NCBI RefSeq assembly: GCF_945956895.1
Contig: NZ_CAMFJF010000024.1
Span: 1-56,706 of the forward strand
Length of the DNA: 56,706 nt
Source: an uncultured Allobosea sp.
GTDB lineage: Bacteria; Pseudomonadota; Alphaproteobacteria; Rhizobiales; Beijerinckiaceae
Direction: 5' to 3'
Positions within the stretch are counted from its first letter, which is position 1. The number at the start of each line of letters is the position of its first letter. The translations under genes and the position numbers were made by a program. The notes beneath the pieces are model-generated. The model did no database searches. It was given only the letters and a program-made list of their open reading frames with translations, and had not been told where the DNA came from. Shown one piece after another: positions 45,176 through 53,971 of the stretch.

Positions 45176-46585
45176 ATGGAACTGGCACATCATCAGAGCA
45201 GGCGTTCGTTCATCGGCCGGACGGGTGGCCTCGCCACCGCCTGCGCCATGATGGCGGGCCTTCCGGGCGGGGCTGCGAAGGCGCAGCCGACCGCGGCCAA
45301 GCCCGCTTCCACAAAACCGGTGTCGAATGCCGGCAAGCGCATCCCCACGGAACAGCACTATCTCCTGACCAATGTCCGGCTCGAGGAAGGCTTCATCCGT
45401 GAGGGCGACGTCGTGACGGGCACGCGCTCGGGGCTCTATGCCCTTGAGATCAAGGCGGGCAAGATCGCCGCGATCCATGGGGCGGGCTCCGCGCTGCCGG
45501 CGGGCGTGCCGAGCTACGAGGCCAATGGCCAACTCGCCTTGCCGGCGATGCGCGACATGCACATCCATCTCGACAAGACCTTCTACGGCCGCCCCTGGCA
45601 GGCGCCGCTGCCGCGGCAGGGCAAGACGATCCTCGACATGATCGCCCGCGAGGAGAGGCTGATCCCGCAATTGCTGCCGGACTCGCAGGAACATGCCGAG
45701 CAGCTCATCGCCCTGCTGCAGTCGAAGGGCACCACGGTCGCCCGTAGCCACTGCAATATCGATCCGGTCAGCGGGTTGAAGAGCCTCGAGCACCTGAAGC
45801 GCGCGCTGGAGAACCACCGCGACGATTTCTCTTGCGAGATCGTCGCCTTCCCGCAGCACGGGCTGCTGCTCTCGAAGGTCGACAAGCTGATGCGCGAGGC
45901 GATGGGCATGGGCGTCGCCTATGTCGGCGGGCTCGACCCGACCAATGTCGACGGCGCCATGGAGAAATCGCTCGACGCGATGTTCCAGATCGCGCTCGAC
46001 ACCGGCAAGGGCGTTGATATCCACCTGCACGAGGCGAGCCCGGCCGGCGTCGCCGCGATCCAGTACATGATCGCGACCGTCGAGAAGAATCCGGCTCTGC
46101 GCGGCAAGGTCACGATCAGCCATGGCTTCGCGCTCGCAACGATGTCGCCCGGCGCCCTCGACGAAGCCGCCACGCGCATGGCGGCGCAGGGCATCAGCGT
46201 CGCCTCGACCGTGCCGCTTGGCGCCGCGACGATGCCGCTGCCGCAGCTCAGCGCCAAGGGCGTCTTCGTGATGACCGGCACCGACAGCGTCACCGACCAC
46301 TGGTCGCCCTTCGGCCGGGCCGACATGCTCGAAAAGGCCAATCTCTACGCGCAGCTCTACCGCGGCAGCGACGAGTTCCGCCTGTCCCGCTCGCTCGCGA
46401 TCGCGACCGGCGGCGTGCTGCCGCTCGACGACAGGGGCGAGCGGGCCTGGCCCAAGGCTGGCGACTCCGCCGATTTCACGCTGGTTCCGGCAAGCTGCTC
46501 GGCCGAGGCGGTCGCCCGCCTGCCGGAGCGCAGCGCGACCTTCCATCGCGGCCGCATGGTCTTCGGCGGCGTCGGCGCGGCCTGA
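45176..46585 (+). CDS. Tat-exported amidohydrolase, cytosine-deaminase-like
   Basis: A 469-residue amidohydrolase-superfamily enzyme. The start has AGGGAGG eight bases upstream. The leader SRRSFIGRTGGLATACAMMA is a Tat signal, so the enzyme should act in the periplasm. Metal and active-site residues are present in family order: His129/His131 in MHIHLDKTF, the Gln of VAFPQHGLL, His and Glu in DIHLHE, His in ISHGFAL and Asp in TGTDSVTDHW. The gene at 55218 is a homologue without a signal. Cyclic amides, pterins or nucleobase-like compounds are possible substrates. Deaminase activity itself is not shown. Confidence 0.85.
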   Translation: MELAHHQSRRSFIGRTGGLATACAMMAGLPGGAAKAQPTAAKPASTKPVSNAGKRIPTEQHYLLTNVRLEEGFIREGDVVTGTRSGLYALEIKAGKIAAIHGAGSALPAGVPSYEANGQLALPAMRDMHIHLDKTFYGRPWQAPLPRQGKTILDMIAREERLIPQLLPDSQEHAEQLIALLQSKGTTVARSHCNIDPVSGLKSLEHLKRALENHRDDFSCEIVAFPQHGLLLSKVDKLMREAMGMGVAYVGGLDPTNVDGAMEKSLDAMFQIALDTGKGVDIHLHEASPAGVAAIQYMIATVEKNPALRGKVTISHGFALATMSPGALDEAATRMAAQGISVASTVPLGAATMPLPQLSAKGVFVMTGTDSVTDHWSPFGRADMLEKANLYAQLYRGSDEFRLSRSLAIATGGVLPLDDRGERAWPKAGDSADFTLVPASCSAEAVARLPERSATFHRGRMVFGGVGAA

Positions 46586-46753
46586 CACGGTCGGATTTCT
46601 GCGAGGCGGCCGGCGATCTCGCCGGCCAGTAGCCCGCTGCCTCGTGGCCCGCCGCGGGCATGCGGCCTGTGCAATAATGCTGTGGCGGCGTGCCTGTTCG
46701 CCGCGTCGAAAATGCATATCCTGCGCCCGGCTGAAGCCTGAAAGGATATGACG

Positions 46754-47958
46754 ATGACGCTTGGGGTGGGTGGATCGAGTTTCGAGGCCGAGCTTGCGAA
46801 GCTGAAGCCGATGGCGTCGAGCCGATCGCGGTCAGCGAGTTCAAGGCCCGCATCGCGAAGGTGCAGCGCCTGCTTCGCGAACAGGGCTTGCAGGGCCTCT
46901 ATCTCGATACCTCGACCAACCTGCATTATTTTACCGGCATCCAGCTCAAGCTGACCGAACGGCTGCACGGCGCGGTGATCCCGGCTGAGGGCGAGGTCGT
47001 CTATCTCAGCCCGGCCTTCGAGGAGCCTAAGACGCGCGAATACATGCAGTTCGGCGACGATGTTCGCTGCTGGGAAGAGCATGAGGATCCGACCGCGCTC
47101 GTCGTGGAGACGATCCGCAGCCTCGGCTACGAGAGCGGCTCGATCGCTCTCGATCCTGATACACCCTTCTATACCGTCGACGGCTTGCGCAAGGCCGGCA
47201 ACCGCTTCGACTTCACCAATGGCGCTGCGCTCACGGGGGCCTGCCGGCAGGTGAAATCCGCCGCCGAGATCGCCCTGATCCAGCGGGCCATGGATGTCAC
47301 CATGGCGGTCCATCGCGCGGCGGCGCGCACGCTCAGCGTCGGCATGACGACCACGGAGCTCGTCGATTTCCTCGACCGGGCCCATGGCAAGTTCGGCATG
47401 AGCCTGACATTCGGCGCCGCGCAATTCGGCGAAGCGACCGCCTATCCTCACGGCGTTCCCTATCCGCAGACGCTGGCCGATGGCGACATGGTGCTGATCG
47501 ACATGGGCACCAGGCTGGGCGGCTATCACTCGGACATCACCCGCACCTATGTCTTCGGCGAGCCGACCGAGCGTCAGCGCGAGATCTGGAACCTGGAGAA
47601 GCGGGCGCAACTCGCCGGCTTCGCGGCCGCCAGGCTCGGTGCGCCCTGCGAGGCTGTCGACCAGGGCGCCCGCGGCGTCATTGAAGCGGCCGGTTACGGC
47701 CCCGGCTACAAGGTTCCGGGCCTGCCGCACCGTACCGGGCATGGCCTCGGCCTCGCGATCCATGAGGAGCCGTTCATGGTCAAGGGCAGCCGGACGCCGC
47801 TGCAGGCCGGCATGTGCTTCTCGGTCGAGCCGATGATGTGCATCTATGGCGAGTTCGGCGTTCGCCTCGAGGATATCGCCTATATGACCGAGGACGGCGC
47901 TCGCTGGTTCACCGAGCCGGCCCACAGCGTCGACGATCCCTTCGCGGTCGCGGCCTGA
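46754..47958 (+). CDS. M24-family peptidase (Xaa-Pro aminopeptidase/creatinase-like), 5' end frameshifted
   Basis: The ATG at 46754 has AAGGA eight bases upstream and encodes MTLGVGGSSFEAELAKL, a natural N-terminus. The frame then fails around 46790-46812 and the family sequence continues in another frame (GVEPIAVSEFKARIAKVQR). From the GTG at 46861, 365 residues are uninterrupted: a creatinase N-terminal domain (LYLDTSTNLHYFTGI) and a pita-bread domain with metal ligands in LIDMGTRLGGYHSDITRTYV, RTGHGLGLAIHEEP, FSVEPMMCIYG and VRLEDIAY. The enzyme cleaves Xaa-Pro peptides or creatine-like amides. The frameshift may be a sequencing error, or the shorter form may be made. Confidence 0.8.
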
Positions 47959-47993
47959 CGGTAGCGCCGCCTGTTACCCGTCTTACTGTTGGC

Positions 47994-48023
47994 GCCGGCC
48001 CGGCCATATCTGGCCGAGCCGGC
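47994..48023. terminator. Bidirectional terminator between convergent M24 and M20 genes
   Basis: GCCGGC-C-CGGCCA-TATC-TGGCCG-A-GCCGGC forms a 12-bp stem with one mismatch, placed between two convergent stops. Confidence 0.65.
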
Positions 48024-48034
48024 AACCATTTCGC

Positions 48035-49447
48035 TCAGAACATGTGAAGCGGCGGCTTGGCGCTGTCCGGCAGCAGCGCCTTGTAGGGCGTCCGGGTCAG
48101 GCGCTTCTCGAAGTCGGCCTTGGCCTGCTCCAGCAAGCCCGGCTCGACCAGCACATCGGCGGCAACGCCGGCCATGACCTTGGCGACGTGGACCATGCCC
48201 TTATGCGCCAGCGGCGACTGCCCATGGGCGGTCAACTGCCAGGAATGCCCGGGCGTGCCGATCGTATAGGTCGCGCCGCGCGCCTGCACCGTCGGCACGG
48301 CCCAGGAGACGTCGCCGACATCGGTCGATCCCATCATGCGCGGCCCCGGGACTTCGCGAGGGGCGATCGTGTTGCAGAGGGGGAAGTCGGAGAGCGGCAG
48401 GCCCGCGCGGCGGAAGGCGCTCTCGATATGCGCCGATGTCACGGTCTTCTGCATGCGACGGGCGAAGGCGACATCCTCCGCATCGAAGGGCGGCGGGCCG
48501 AGCCGGTCGAAATTGCGCTGCATCGCATCTTCCAGCGGCGTGTTGGCGAGCAGGCTGCTCATCGCGCTGACGACCTCGTCGCTGACGGTGGTCTCGGTCA
48601 TCAATGCCGCGCCTTCGGCAATCTTGCGGACGCGGGCGACGAGCTCATGAACCTGCGAGACTTCTGTCGCGCGCACGACATAGCGCAGCTTGGCCTTGGC
48701 CTGGACGACGTTGGGCGCGATGCCGCCGGCATCGAGATAGGCATAGTGAATGCGGGCATCGCTCGGCATGTGCTCGCGCAGGTAGTTGACGCCGACATTC
48801 ATTAGCTCGGCGGCATCGAGCGCCGAGCGGCCGAGATGTGGTGCTGCTGCGGCATGGCTCGCGCGGCCGGTGAACTCGAAATCCATCGTCGTGTTGGCAA
48901 GGGAGATCGGCGCGGTGACCGCCGAGAAATCGGACGGGTGCCAGGAAATGGCGATGTCGACATCGTCGAAGACGCCTTCCTTGACCATGAAGGCCTTGCC
49001 GGCGCCGCCTTCCTCCGCCGGGCAGCCATAATAGCGGACGCGGCCCTTGAGGCCGCGCTCGGCGAGGAAATCCTTGACCGCGGCAGCGGCCAGCATCGCG
49101 CCGGCGCCCAGCAGGTTATGGCCGCAGCCATGGCCGGCGGGCTGGTTCGGCAGGGGCTGATGCTCTGAGACGCCGGGAGCCTGCGACAGCTCCGGCAGCG
49201 CGTCGTATTCGCCGAGGATGGCGATCACCGGGCCGTCTTCGCCGGCCTCGCCCATGACGGCGGTCGGCAATCCGGCGATGCCTGTCGCGACGCGGAATCC
49301 CTCGCGCTGCAACTGCTCGGCATGGGCCGCGGCCGACTTGACCTCGCGGTAGTTCAGCTCCGGCATCTCGAAGACGCGGTCGCTCAGCTCGATGTAGTCC
49401 CCCTGCTTGGAATCGACGATCGACCAGATTTTCTCAGCATTCTGCAC
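48035..49447 (-). CDS. M20-family amidohydrolase (AbgB-like)
   Basis: A 470-residue enzyme with the AbgB-type M20 motifs: VIAILGEYDALPELSQAPGV, GHGCGHNLLGAGAMLAA (metal site), RVRYYGCPAEEGGAGKAFMV (catalytic glutamates) and FTGRASHAAAAPHLGRSALD. It is longer than the simple M20D enzyme at 37027. E. coli AbgB cleaves p-aminobenzoyl-glutamate with AbgA. No abgA partner is present, so the substrate may be another aromatic or acyl amide. It lies 119 bp downstream of the efflux gene on the same strand and could be co-transcribed. Confidence 0.9.
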   Translation of the reverse strand: MQNAEKIWSIVDSKQGDYIELSDRVFEMPELNYREVKSAAAHAEQLQREGFRVATGIAGLPTAVMGEAGEDGPVIAILGEYDALPELSQAPGVSEHQPLPNQPAGHGCGHNLLGAGAMLAAAAVKDFLAERGLKGRVRYYGCPAEEGGAGKAFMVKEGVFDDVDIAISWHPSDFSAVTAPISLANTTMDFEFTGRASHAAAAPHLGRSALDAAELMNVGVNYLREHMPSDARIHYAYLDAGGIAPNVVQAKAKLRYVVRATEVSQVHELVARVRKIAEGAALMTETTVSDEVVSAMSSLLANTPLEDAMQRNFDRLGPPPFDAEDVAFARRMQKTVTSAHIESAFRRAGLPLSDFPLCNTIAPREVPGPRMMGSTDVGDVSWAVPTVQARGATYTIGTPGHSWQLTAHGQSPLAHKGMVHVAKVMAGVAADVLVEPGLLEQAKADFEKRLTRTPYKALLPDSAKPPLHMF

Positions 49448-49566
49448 AGTCTTCTCCCGAAATCGCGTCGTGCTTGCGCATGCTGTCGAAGGCCGCCTTC
49501 GCCTGCAATCGCCCGGCGCGCGGAGCCGTCCTGCATTCGGCGGCTAGGCCGCCCGGGGGGCTTGCC

Positions 49567-51120
49567 CTATTCCATGACCATGGCGTGGTCGTCGGCCGGA
49601 ACGGCTGCTTGCCGGCGCGGCGGGCGCAGCAGGACGAGGAAGGGCAGGGCCGCGAGGCAGAGGATCATCAAGAGCTTGAAGTCGTTGACATAGGCGATGA
49701 TCGTCGCTTGGCGCGTGATGACCTCGTCGAGCGCGGCGCGTCCGGCGAGCGTCGTTGGATCCCAGGCATGCTTGATCGCCGGCATCTCGAAGATGCGGTT
49801 GAAGGGCGTCACGTAATTGGCGATCTCGGCATGGTTGACCTGCACGTTGCGGGTCAGGAGATAGCTGACCAGCGAGATGCCGACGCTGGAGCCGATATTG
49901 CGCGAGAGATTGTAGAGGCCGGTGCCGTCGCCGCGATATTCCGCAGGCAGCGTCGCGAAGGTGATCGTCGTCAGCGGCACGAAGAGCAGGCCGAGCCCGC
50001 CGCCCTGGATGAAGCCGGTCAGCATGATGCGCTGCTGGGAAACGTCCGGCGTCCAGCCGGCCATGTCGTACATCGCCCAGGCGCTGACCAGGAAGCCGGC
50101 GCCCAGCAGAAGACGGGTGTCGACCTTCCCGATCAGCCGGCCGACCATGAACATGCAGGCCATCGTGCCGAGCCCGCGCGGGCCCATGACGATGCCGGCG
50201 GTCACCACGGGATAGCCGAGCAGCGTCTGCAGGAAGGGCGTCAGCAGCGCGAGCGAGGCGAGATAGCAGATGCCGACGATGAAGATGAAGATCAGGCCGA
50301 CATTGAAGTTCCGGTCGAGGAAGAGCCGCGGCTTGATGAAGGAATTCTCGGCCGTGAAGGTGTGCACGACGAGGATGTAGAGCGCGGCGACGCAGACCGC
50401 CGCCTCGACGATGATCTCCAGCGAGTCGAACCAGTCGAGCTGGGCGCCGCGGTCGAGGAAGAGCTGCAACGCTCCGATCGCGATGCTGAGCGCGCCGAAG
50501 CCGGTCCAGTCGAGCTTGGCGAGCGCGCTCGCCTTGGTCTCGGCGACGAAGATCGAGACGCCGGCCAGCGCCAGGATGCCGAGCGGCAGGTTGATGTAGA
50601 AGACCCAGCGCCAGGAGATGTTCTCGGTCAGCCAGCCGCCGAGCACGGGGCCGAGCACCGGGCCGACCATGACGGATATGCCGAACAGCGCCATGGCGGA
50701 GCCGCGTTCCTCCGGCGTGTAGATATCGAGCAGGATGCTCTGCGAGAGCGGCACGAGCGAGGCGCCGAAGAAGCCCTGCATCAATCGGAAGCCGACGATC
50801 TGCGTCAGGGACTGCGCGGCACCGCACAGGATCGAGGCGACGACGAAGCCGATGATCGCCACGGACAGCACGCGCTTGCGGCCGAAGCGGGCCGCCAGGA
50901 AGCCGGAGGGCGGCGTCATGATCGCGGCCGCGACGATATAGGAGGTCAGGACCCAGTTGATCTGGTCCGCGCTCGCCGAGACGCTGCCCTGGATATAGGG
51001 CAGCGCGACATTGGCGATGGTGGTGTCGAGCGCCTGCATGATCACCGCGAGGATCACGCAGGCGGTTATGGCGCCGCGATTGGCGACGGGCGCCCCGGCC
51101 GGGGCAGCGGCACTGGCCAT
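49567..51120 (-). CDS. emrB: DHA2-family MFS efflux pump (EmrB-like)
   Basis: A 517-residue membrane protein with 14 predicted helices. DHA2 signatures include QALDTTIANVALPYIQGSVS (helix 1), GFLAARFGRKRVLSV (motif A) and VMVGPVLGPVLGGWLTENIS (motif C). With the EmrA-like adaptor 29 bp upstream it should form a tripartite proton-driven drug pump that uses an outer-membrane channel encoded elsewhere. Confidence 0.93.
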   Translation of the reverse strand: MASAAAPAGAPVANRGAITACVILAVIMQALDTTIANVALPYIQGSVSASADQINWVLTSYIVAAAIMTPPSGFLAARFGRKRVLSVAIIGFVVASILCGAAQSLTQIVGFRLMQGFFGASLVPLSQSILLDIYTPEERGSAMALFGISVMVGPVLGPVLGGWLTENISWRWVFYINLPLGILALAGVSIFVAETKASALAKLDWTGFGALSIAIGALQLFLDRGAQLDWFDSLEIIVEAAVCVAALYILVVHTFTAENSFIKPRLFLDRNFNVGLIFIFIVGICYLASLALLTPFLQTLLGYPVVTAGIVMGPRGLGTMACMFMVGRLIGKVDTRLLLGAGFLVSAWAMYDMAGWTPDVSQQRIMLTGFIQGGGLGLLFVPLTTITFATLPAEYRGDGTGLYNLSRNIGSSVGISLVSYLLTRNVQVNHAEIANYVTPFNRIFEMPAIKHAWDPTTLAGRAALDEVITRQATIIAYVNDFKLLMILCLAALPFLVLLRPPRRQAAVPADDHAMVME

Positions 51121-51149
51121 GGCAGGCCTCTTTGGCTGTTGTTGCTGGC

Positions 51150-52385
51150 CTAGTGGCTGACCTTGCCGACGGCCTCGCTGACGAAGCTCGGCAGGCCGCG
51201 GGCATGGCCGGTATCGACGTCGAGCGTCACACTCATGCCGGCGCGCAATTGCGGCTGGTCGGGCGGCGTGTCGATCTTCACGCGCATGGCGATGCGCTGG
51301 ACGACCTTGACCCAGTTGCCGCTGGTGTTCTGCGCCGGCAGCAGCGAGAAGCTCGCGGCCGAGGCCGGGCTGATGCTGTCGACCGTGCCCTTCCAGACGG
51401 CGCCGGGATAGGTGTCGACATAGACTTCCGCCTCCTGGCCGGGCTTCACCCAGGTGAGCTCGGTTTCCTTCGGATTGGCCTGGATCCAGACATGGTCGGT
51501 CGAGACCAGGCTGAAGGCGTTGGTCGCGGCCTCCAGATATTGCCCCTTCTGCAGCGAGGGCACGTTGGTGACGACGCCGTTCATCGGCGCGCGCACCGTC
51601 GTGTGACCAAGCTGGCGCTGCGCTTCGGCCCGGGCCGCGACCGCATCCCTGTAGCGCGGGTGATTTTCGACCGGCGCACCGGGCTTGCCGTTGAGGTTGG
51701 CGGCGATGCCGGCGAGCTGGCTTTCGAGCTGCGCGAGCTTCAACCGGGCGCCGTCGAGATCATGCTTGGCCTGATCGAAGGTCGCCTGCGACGCGACCGA
51801 CTTGGTGGCGAGATCCTGCTGGCGCTTGAAGCTGGTCTCGTAGAAGGCGATGTCGGTATGGGCCTGCTCGATCTGGCTCTGCATGCCCTTGTAGCTGGCC
51901 TTCAAGGCCTCGAGATCGTTATGGACCACGCCGATCTGGGCGTCGGCCCGCTCCAGCGCGAAGCGGAACTGCCGGTCGTCGAGCCGGAACAGCACGTCGC
52001 CGGCCTTGACCGGCTGATTGTCGCGGACATCGATCTCGCCGACGATGCCGGCGACATCCGTCGAGATGCCGAGGATGTCGGCCTGGACATAGGCGTTGTC
52101 GGTCGACATCACCTGTCCGCCGGTGACGTAATGGTAGCCGCCGGCGATCAGCGCGACCGGCAGCAATGCGAAGAGCAAACGGCGCGTGCGGTTGCGCCGA
52201 TGCTGCGGTGCGGGGCCGGGCGCGGCCTTCGCAGGCATTTCCGGCTTCGTCTCCGACGCCTCCTTTGCGGTGGTCTCAGCGCGGGCCTTCGGCTCGAACG
52301 GCCGGATCTCCGCCCCGCCGCCTGAGGAGCCGGGCTCGGCCTCCTCGCCGGTCGCCGCTTCCGCATTCCTGGCTGCGTCATCCAT
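51150..52385 (-). CDS. emrA: HlyD-family membrane fusion protein (EmrA-like)
   Basis: A 411-residue adaptor. An unusually long acidic, proline-rich cytoplasmic N-terminus (about 65 residues) precedes one helix (LLFALLPVALIAGGYHYV). Then come a biotinyl-lipoyl half-domain (STDNAYVQADILGISTDVAG), an alpha-helical hairpin (about 140-230), the second lipoyl half (VRAPMNGVVTNVPSLQKGQY) and a beta-barrel domain. It bridges the EmrB pump to an outer-membrane protein. Its start overlaps the MarR gene by 8 bp. Confidence 0.93.
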   Translation of the reverse strand: MDDAARNAEAATGEEAEPGSSGGGAEIRPFEPKARAETTAKEASETKPEMPAKAAPGPAPQHRRNRTRRLLFALLPVALIAGGYHYVTGGQVMSTDNAYVQADILGISTDVAGIVGEIDVRDNQPVKAGDVLFRLDDRQFRFALERADAQIGVVHNDLEALKASYKGMQSQIEQAHTDIAFYETSFKRQQDLATKSVASQATFDQAKHDLDGARLKLAQLESQLAGIAANLNGKPGAPVENHPRYRDAVAARAEAQRQLGHTTVRAPMNGVVTNVPSLQKGQYLEAATNAFSLVSTDHVWIQANPKETELTWVKPGQEAEVYVDTYPGAVWKGTVDSISPASAASFSLLPAQNTSGNWVKVVQRIAMRVKIDTPPDQPQLRAGMSVTLDVDTGHARGLPSFVSEAVGKVSH

Positions 52386-52857
52386 TTTGGACTTGCCTTT
52401 CAGCCACCGGCATCTGGCAGGCGGCCGTGAGATTCGCTTTCATCTGCCCGAGCGTCGCGAGAAGCTGCTCGCGCTCGGCTAGCGGAATGTCGTTGAAGGC
52501 TTCCGCCCGCGTGACGTCGCCGAGCGCGCGCAGCTCCGTCAGTTTCGGCTGGGCCTTCTCGGTGAGGTAGAGCTGCCAGATGCGCCGGTCGGTCGCGTGC
52601 GGCCGGCGCTCCGCGAGCCCGTAGCTTTCGAGCTTGTCGAGGATGCGCCCGACCGTGATCGGCTCCACCTCCAGCAATTCGGCCAGGGCGCCCTGCTGGA
52701 TGCCGGCATTCTGGTCGAGATAGGCCAGCACCTGCCATTGCGAGCGCGTCAATCCGGAATCGCGCGCATGCTGCTCGAAACGCTTGCGCAGGAGGCGCGC
52801 GACGTCGTGGAGCAGGAAGCCGACCGTCGGCGACGGTTTCTTAGGCGTGCTGATCAT
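52378..52857 (-). CDS. MarR-family transcriptional regulator
   Basis: A 159-residue winged-helix protein with the MarR core: LTRSQWQVLAYLDQNAGIQ, LEVEPITVGRILDKLESYGL and the wing ERRPHATDRRIWQLYLT. The ATG at 52857 is used; a TTG two codons upstream is possible. As first gene of the marR-emrA-emrB unit it probably represses its own promoter until a phenolic or drug-like ligand binds. The AT-rich stretch at 52855-52880 just upstream is the likely operator, though no clean palindrome is seen. Confidence 0.92.
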   Translation of the reverse strand: MISTPKKPSPTVGFLLHDVARLLRKRFEQHARDSGLTRSQWQVLAYLDQNAGIQQGALAELLEVEPITVGRILDKLESYGLAERRPHATDRRIWQLYLTEKAQPKLTELRALGDVTRAEAFNDIPLAEREQLLATLGQMKANLTAACQMPVAERQVQNG

Positions 52858-53078
52858 AAGCAAGTCTATTAAAATTCGGGCAGGCGTTGGTCAACGCCAT
52901 CTTTTGACGCAGGGGTAGCGCGAGTGCCCCATGACACATGCCGCTGAAGGGTGTGTGCAGGGACCGCGCCGATTGACTTCCAAGGTCGATCGGCACCTAC
53001 TTGCGCGCAAGCCGACCATCCCCGCTCGGGCGGTTAGCATTCTCAATTTCCGCGCCGCGCGCGGATGATCGGCGCCCC
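52858..53078. promoter_or_regulatory. Divergent control region upstream of the marR-emrAB operon
   Basis: The 220 bp between the MarR gene and the small plus-strand gene contains an AT-rich patch (TATTAAAATT near 52866) next to the marR start. No further element is clear. Confidence 0.35.
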
Positions 53079-53381
53079 GTGAAGCCCACAGTCGAAGCCT
53101 ATACCGTGGCCATGCCGTGGTACGAGCCGCAGGGCTTCCGACAGCTCTGGGAGCTTGCACATGACCGGGATCAGATGCCCTCGGATTACGAGACCTGGCA
53201 TCGCAATGCGGTCGCGGTGATGAATGCCTGGCTTGCACGAGGACGGGCGCTGGAGATCGTCACGATCAAGCCGGCAGAATTCCTTGGCTGGCTTGAGGCA
53301 GCTGGACTGCCGAACACGGCGGACACGCGCCGGAAATATGTCGAGCTTCGCGCGGGGAGCCACTGCCACGACGTGGCTTGA
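53079..53381 (+). CDS. Small conserved hypothetical protein
   Basis: About 100 residues. The core (VAMPWYEPQGFRQLWELAHD, then MPSDYETWHRNAVAVMNAWL and TIKPAEFLGWLEAAGL) resembles a widespread small alphaproteobacterial protein with an AMPWY opening and a late FLAW/FLGW motif. I recall no function for it. The start is uncertain: GTG at 53079 (MKPTVEAYTVAMPWY) keeps the residues usually seen before AMPWY, while the ATG at 53112 would begin at MPWY. It stands alone. Confidence 0.65.
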   Translation: MKPTVEAYTVAMPWYEPQGFRQLWELAHDRDQMPSDYETWHRNAVAVMNAWLARGRALEIVTIKPAEFLGWLEAAGLPNTADTRRKYVELRAGSHCHDVA

Positions 53382-53971
53382 GGGTATTCGTTCGCGGCGT
53401 CTTATCCTGTCCGCGTCCAGCGCAGGAAAGCGGACAGCCGCAGCAGGCCGTTGACGATCAGGGTATAGACCACGCTCGTGTCTCCATCTCGGGAGCCCAC
53501 GTTATCGCGTGGTGCTTTTAGCGTTGTTGACGCGGCGCAAGCTGCTCCGACAAATCCCGCGATCGGATTCCTCCGATGGCTGTGAGCATCCGGGGATCTC
53601 GGGGCTGGGTCAATCGCTGGGATTTCCAAATTTTCGAAGGAGAGGAGAAGGAAACAACTGCGGCGGGCGACCTCCGTTACAGTTTTCATCTTTACGATCT
53701 CGAGGCCGATCCGGGCCATCGCTATCTCCCCGGAGCCGTCGATATCGCTGCCGGATTTCGCCGCGATCTTGTCGAGCCGTCGAGCACGACCTTCTGGTGG
53801 CTATCGAGGCCGCGCGGCTGCGCCGGCGAGATGAAGCGGTCGCCCAGGCCGGCAAGACGTGGATTCGCGGTGAGAGCCCGATCGCACGGGGTGGACACGC
53901 GCCGCCATTGCCCCTCATGCCTTTCGTGGCGCGCGTCCGAGCGCTACACAGTCGACCGACAGGAAGAAGCG
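53382..53971. other. Intergenic stretch without a recognisable gene
   Basis: Frames on both strands are open for 60-130 codons but switch between natural-looking and low-complexity sequence. On the minus strand a short run (KIAAKSGSDIDGSGEIAMAR) reads like real protein around 53730-53780, perhaps a relic. The last bases hold the leader of the ankyrin-TPR gene, with AGGA before its ATG. Confidence 0.5.

Noticed and set aside
49474..51153. 559-codon plus-strand frame opposite emrB
   Set aside because: Antisense shadow; emrB has clear MFS motifs.
53402..53719. 105-codon minus-strand frame starting MARIGLEIVKMKTVTEV
   Set aside because: Its start looks protein-like but the rest has no recognisable pattern and no ribosome site is clear. 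It is described only as part of the gap.
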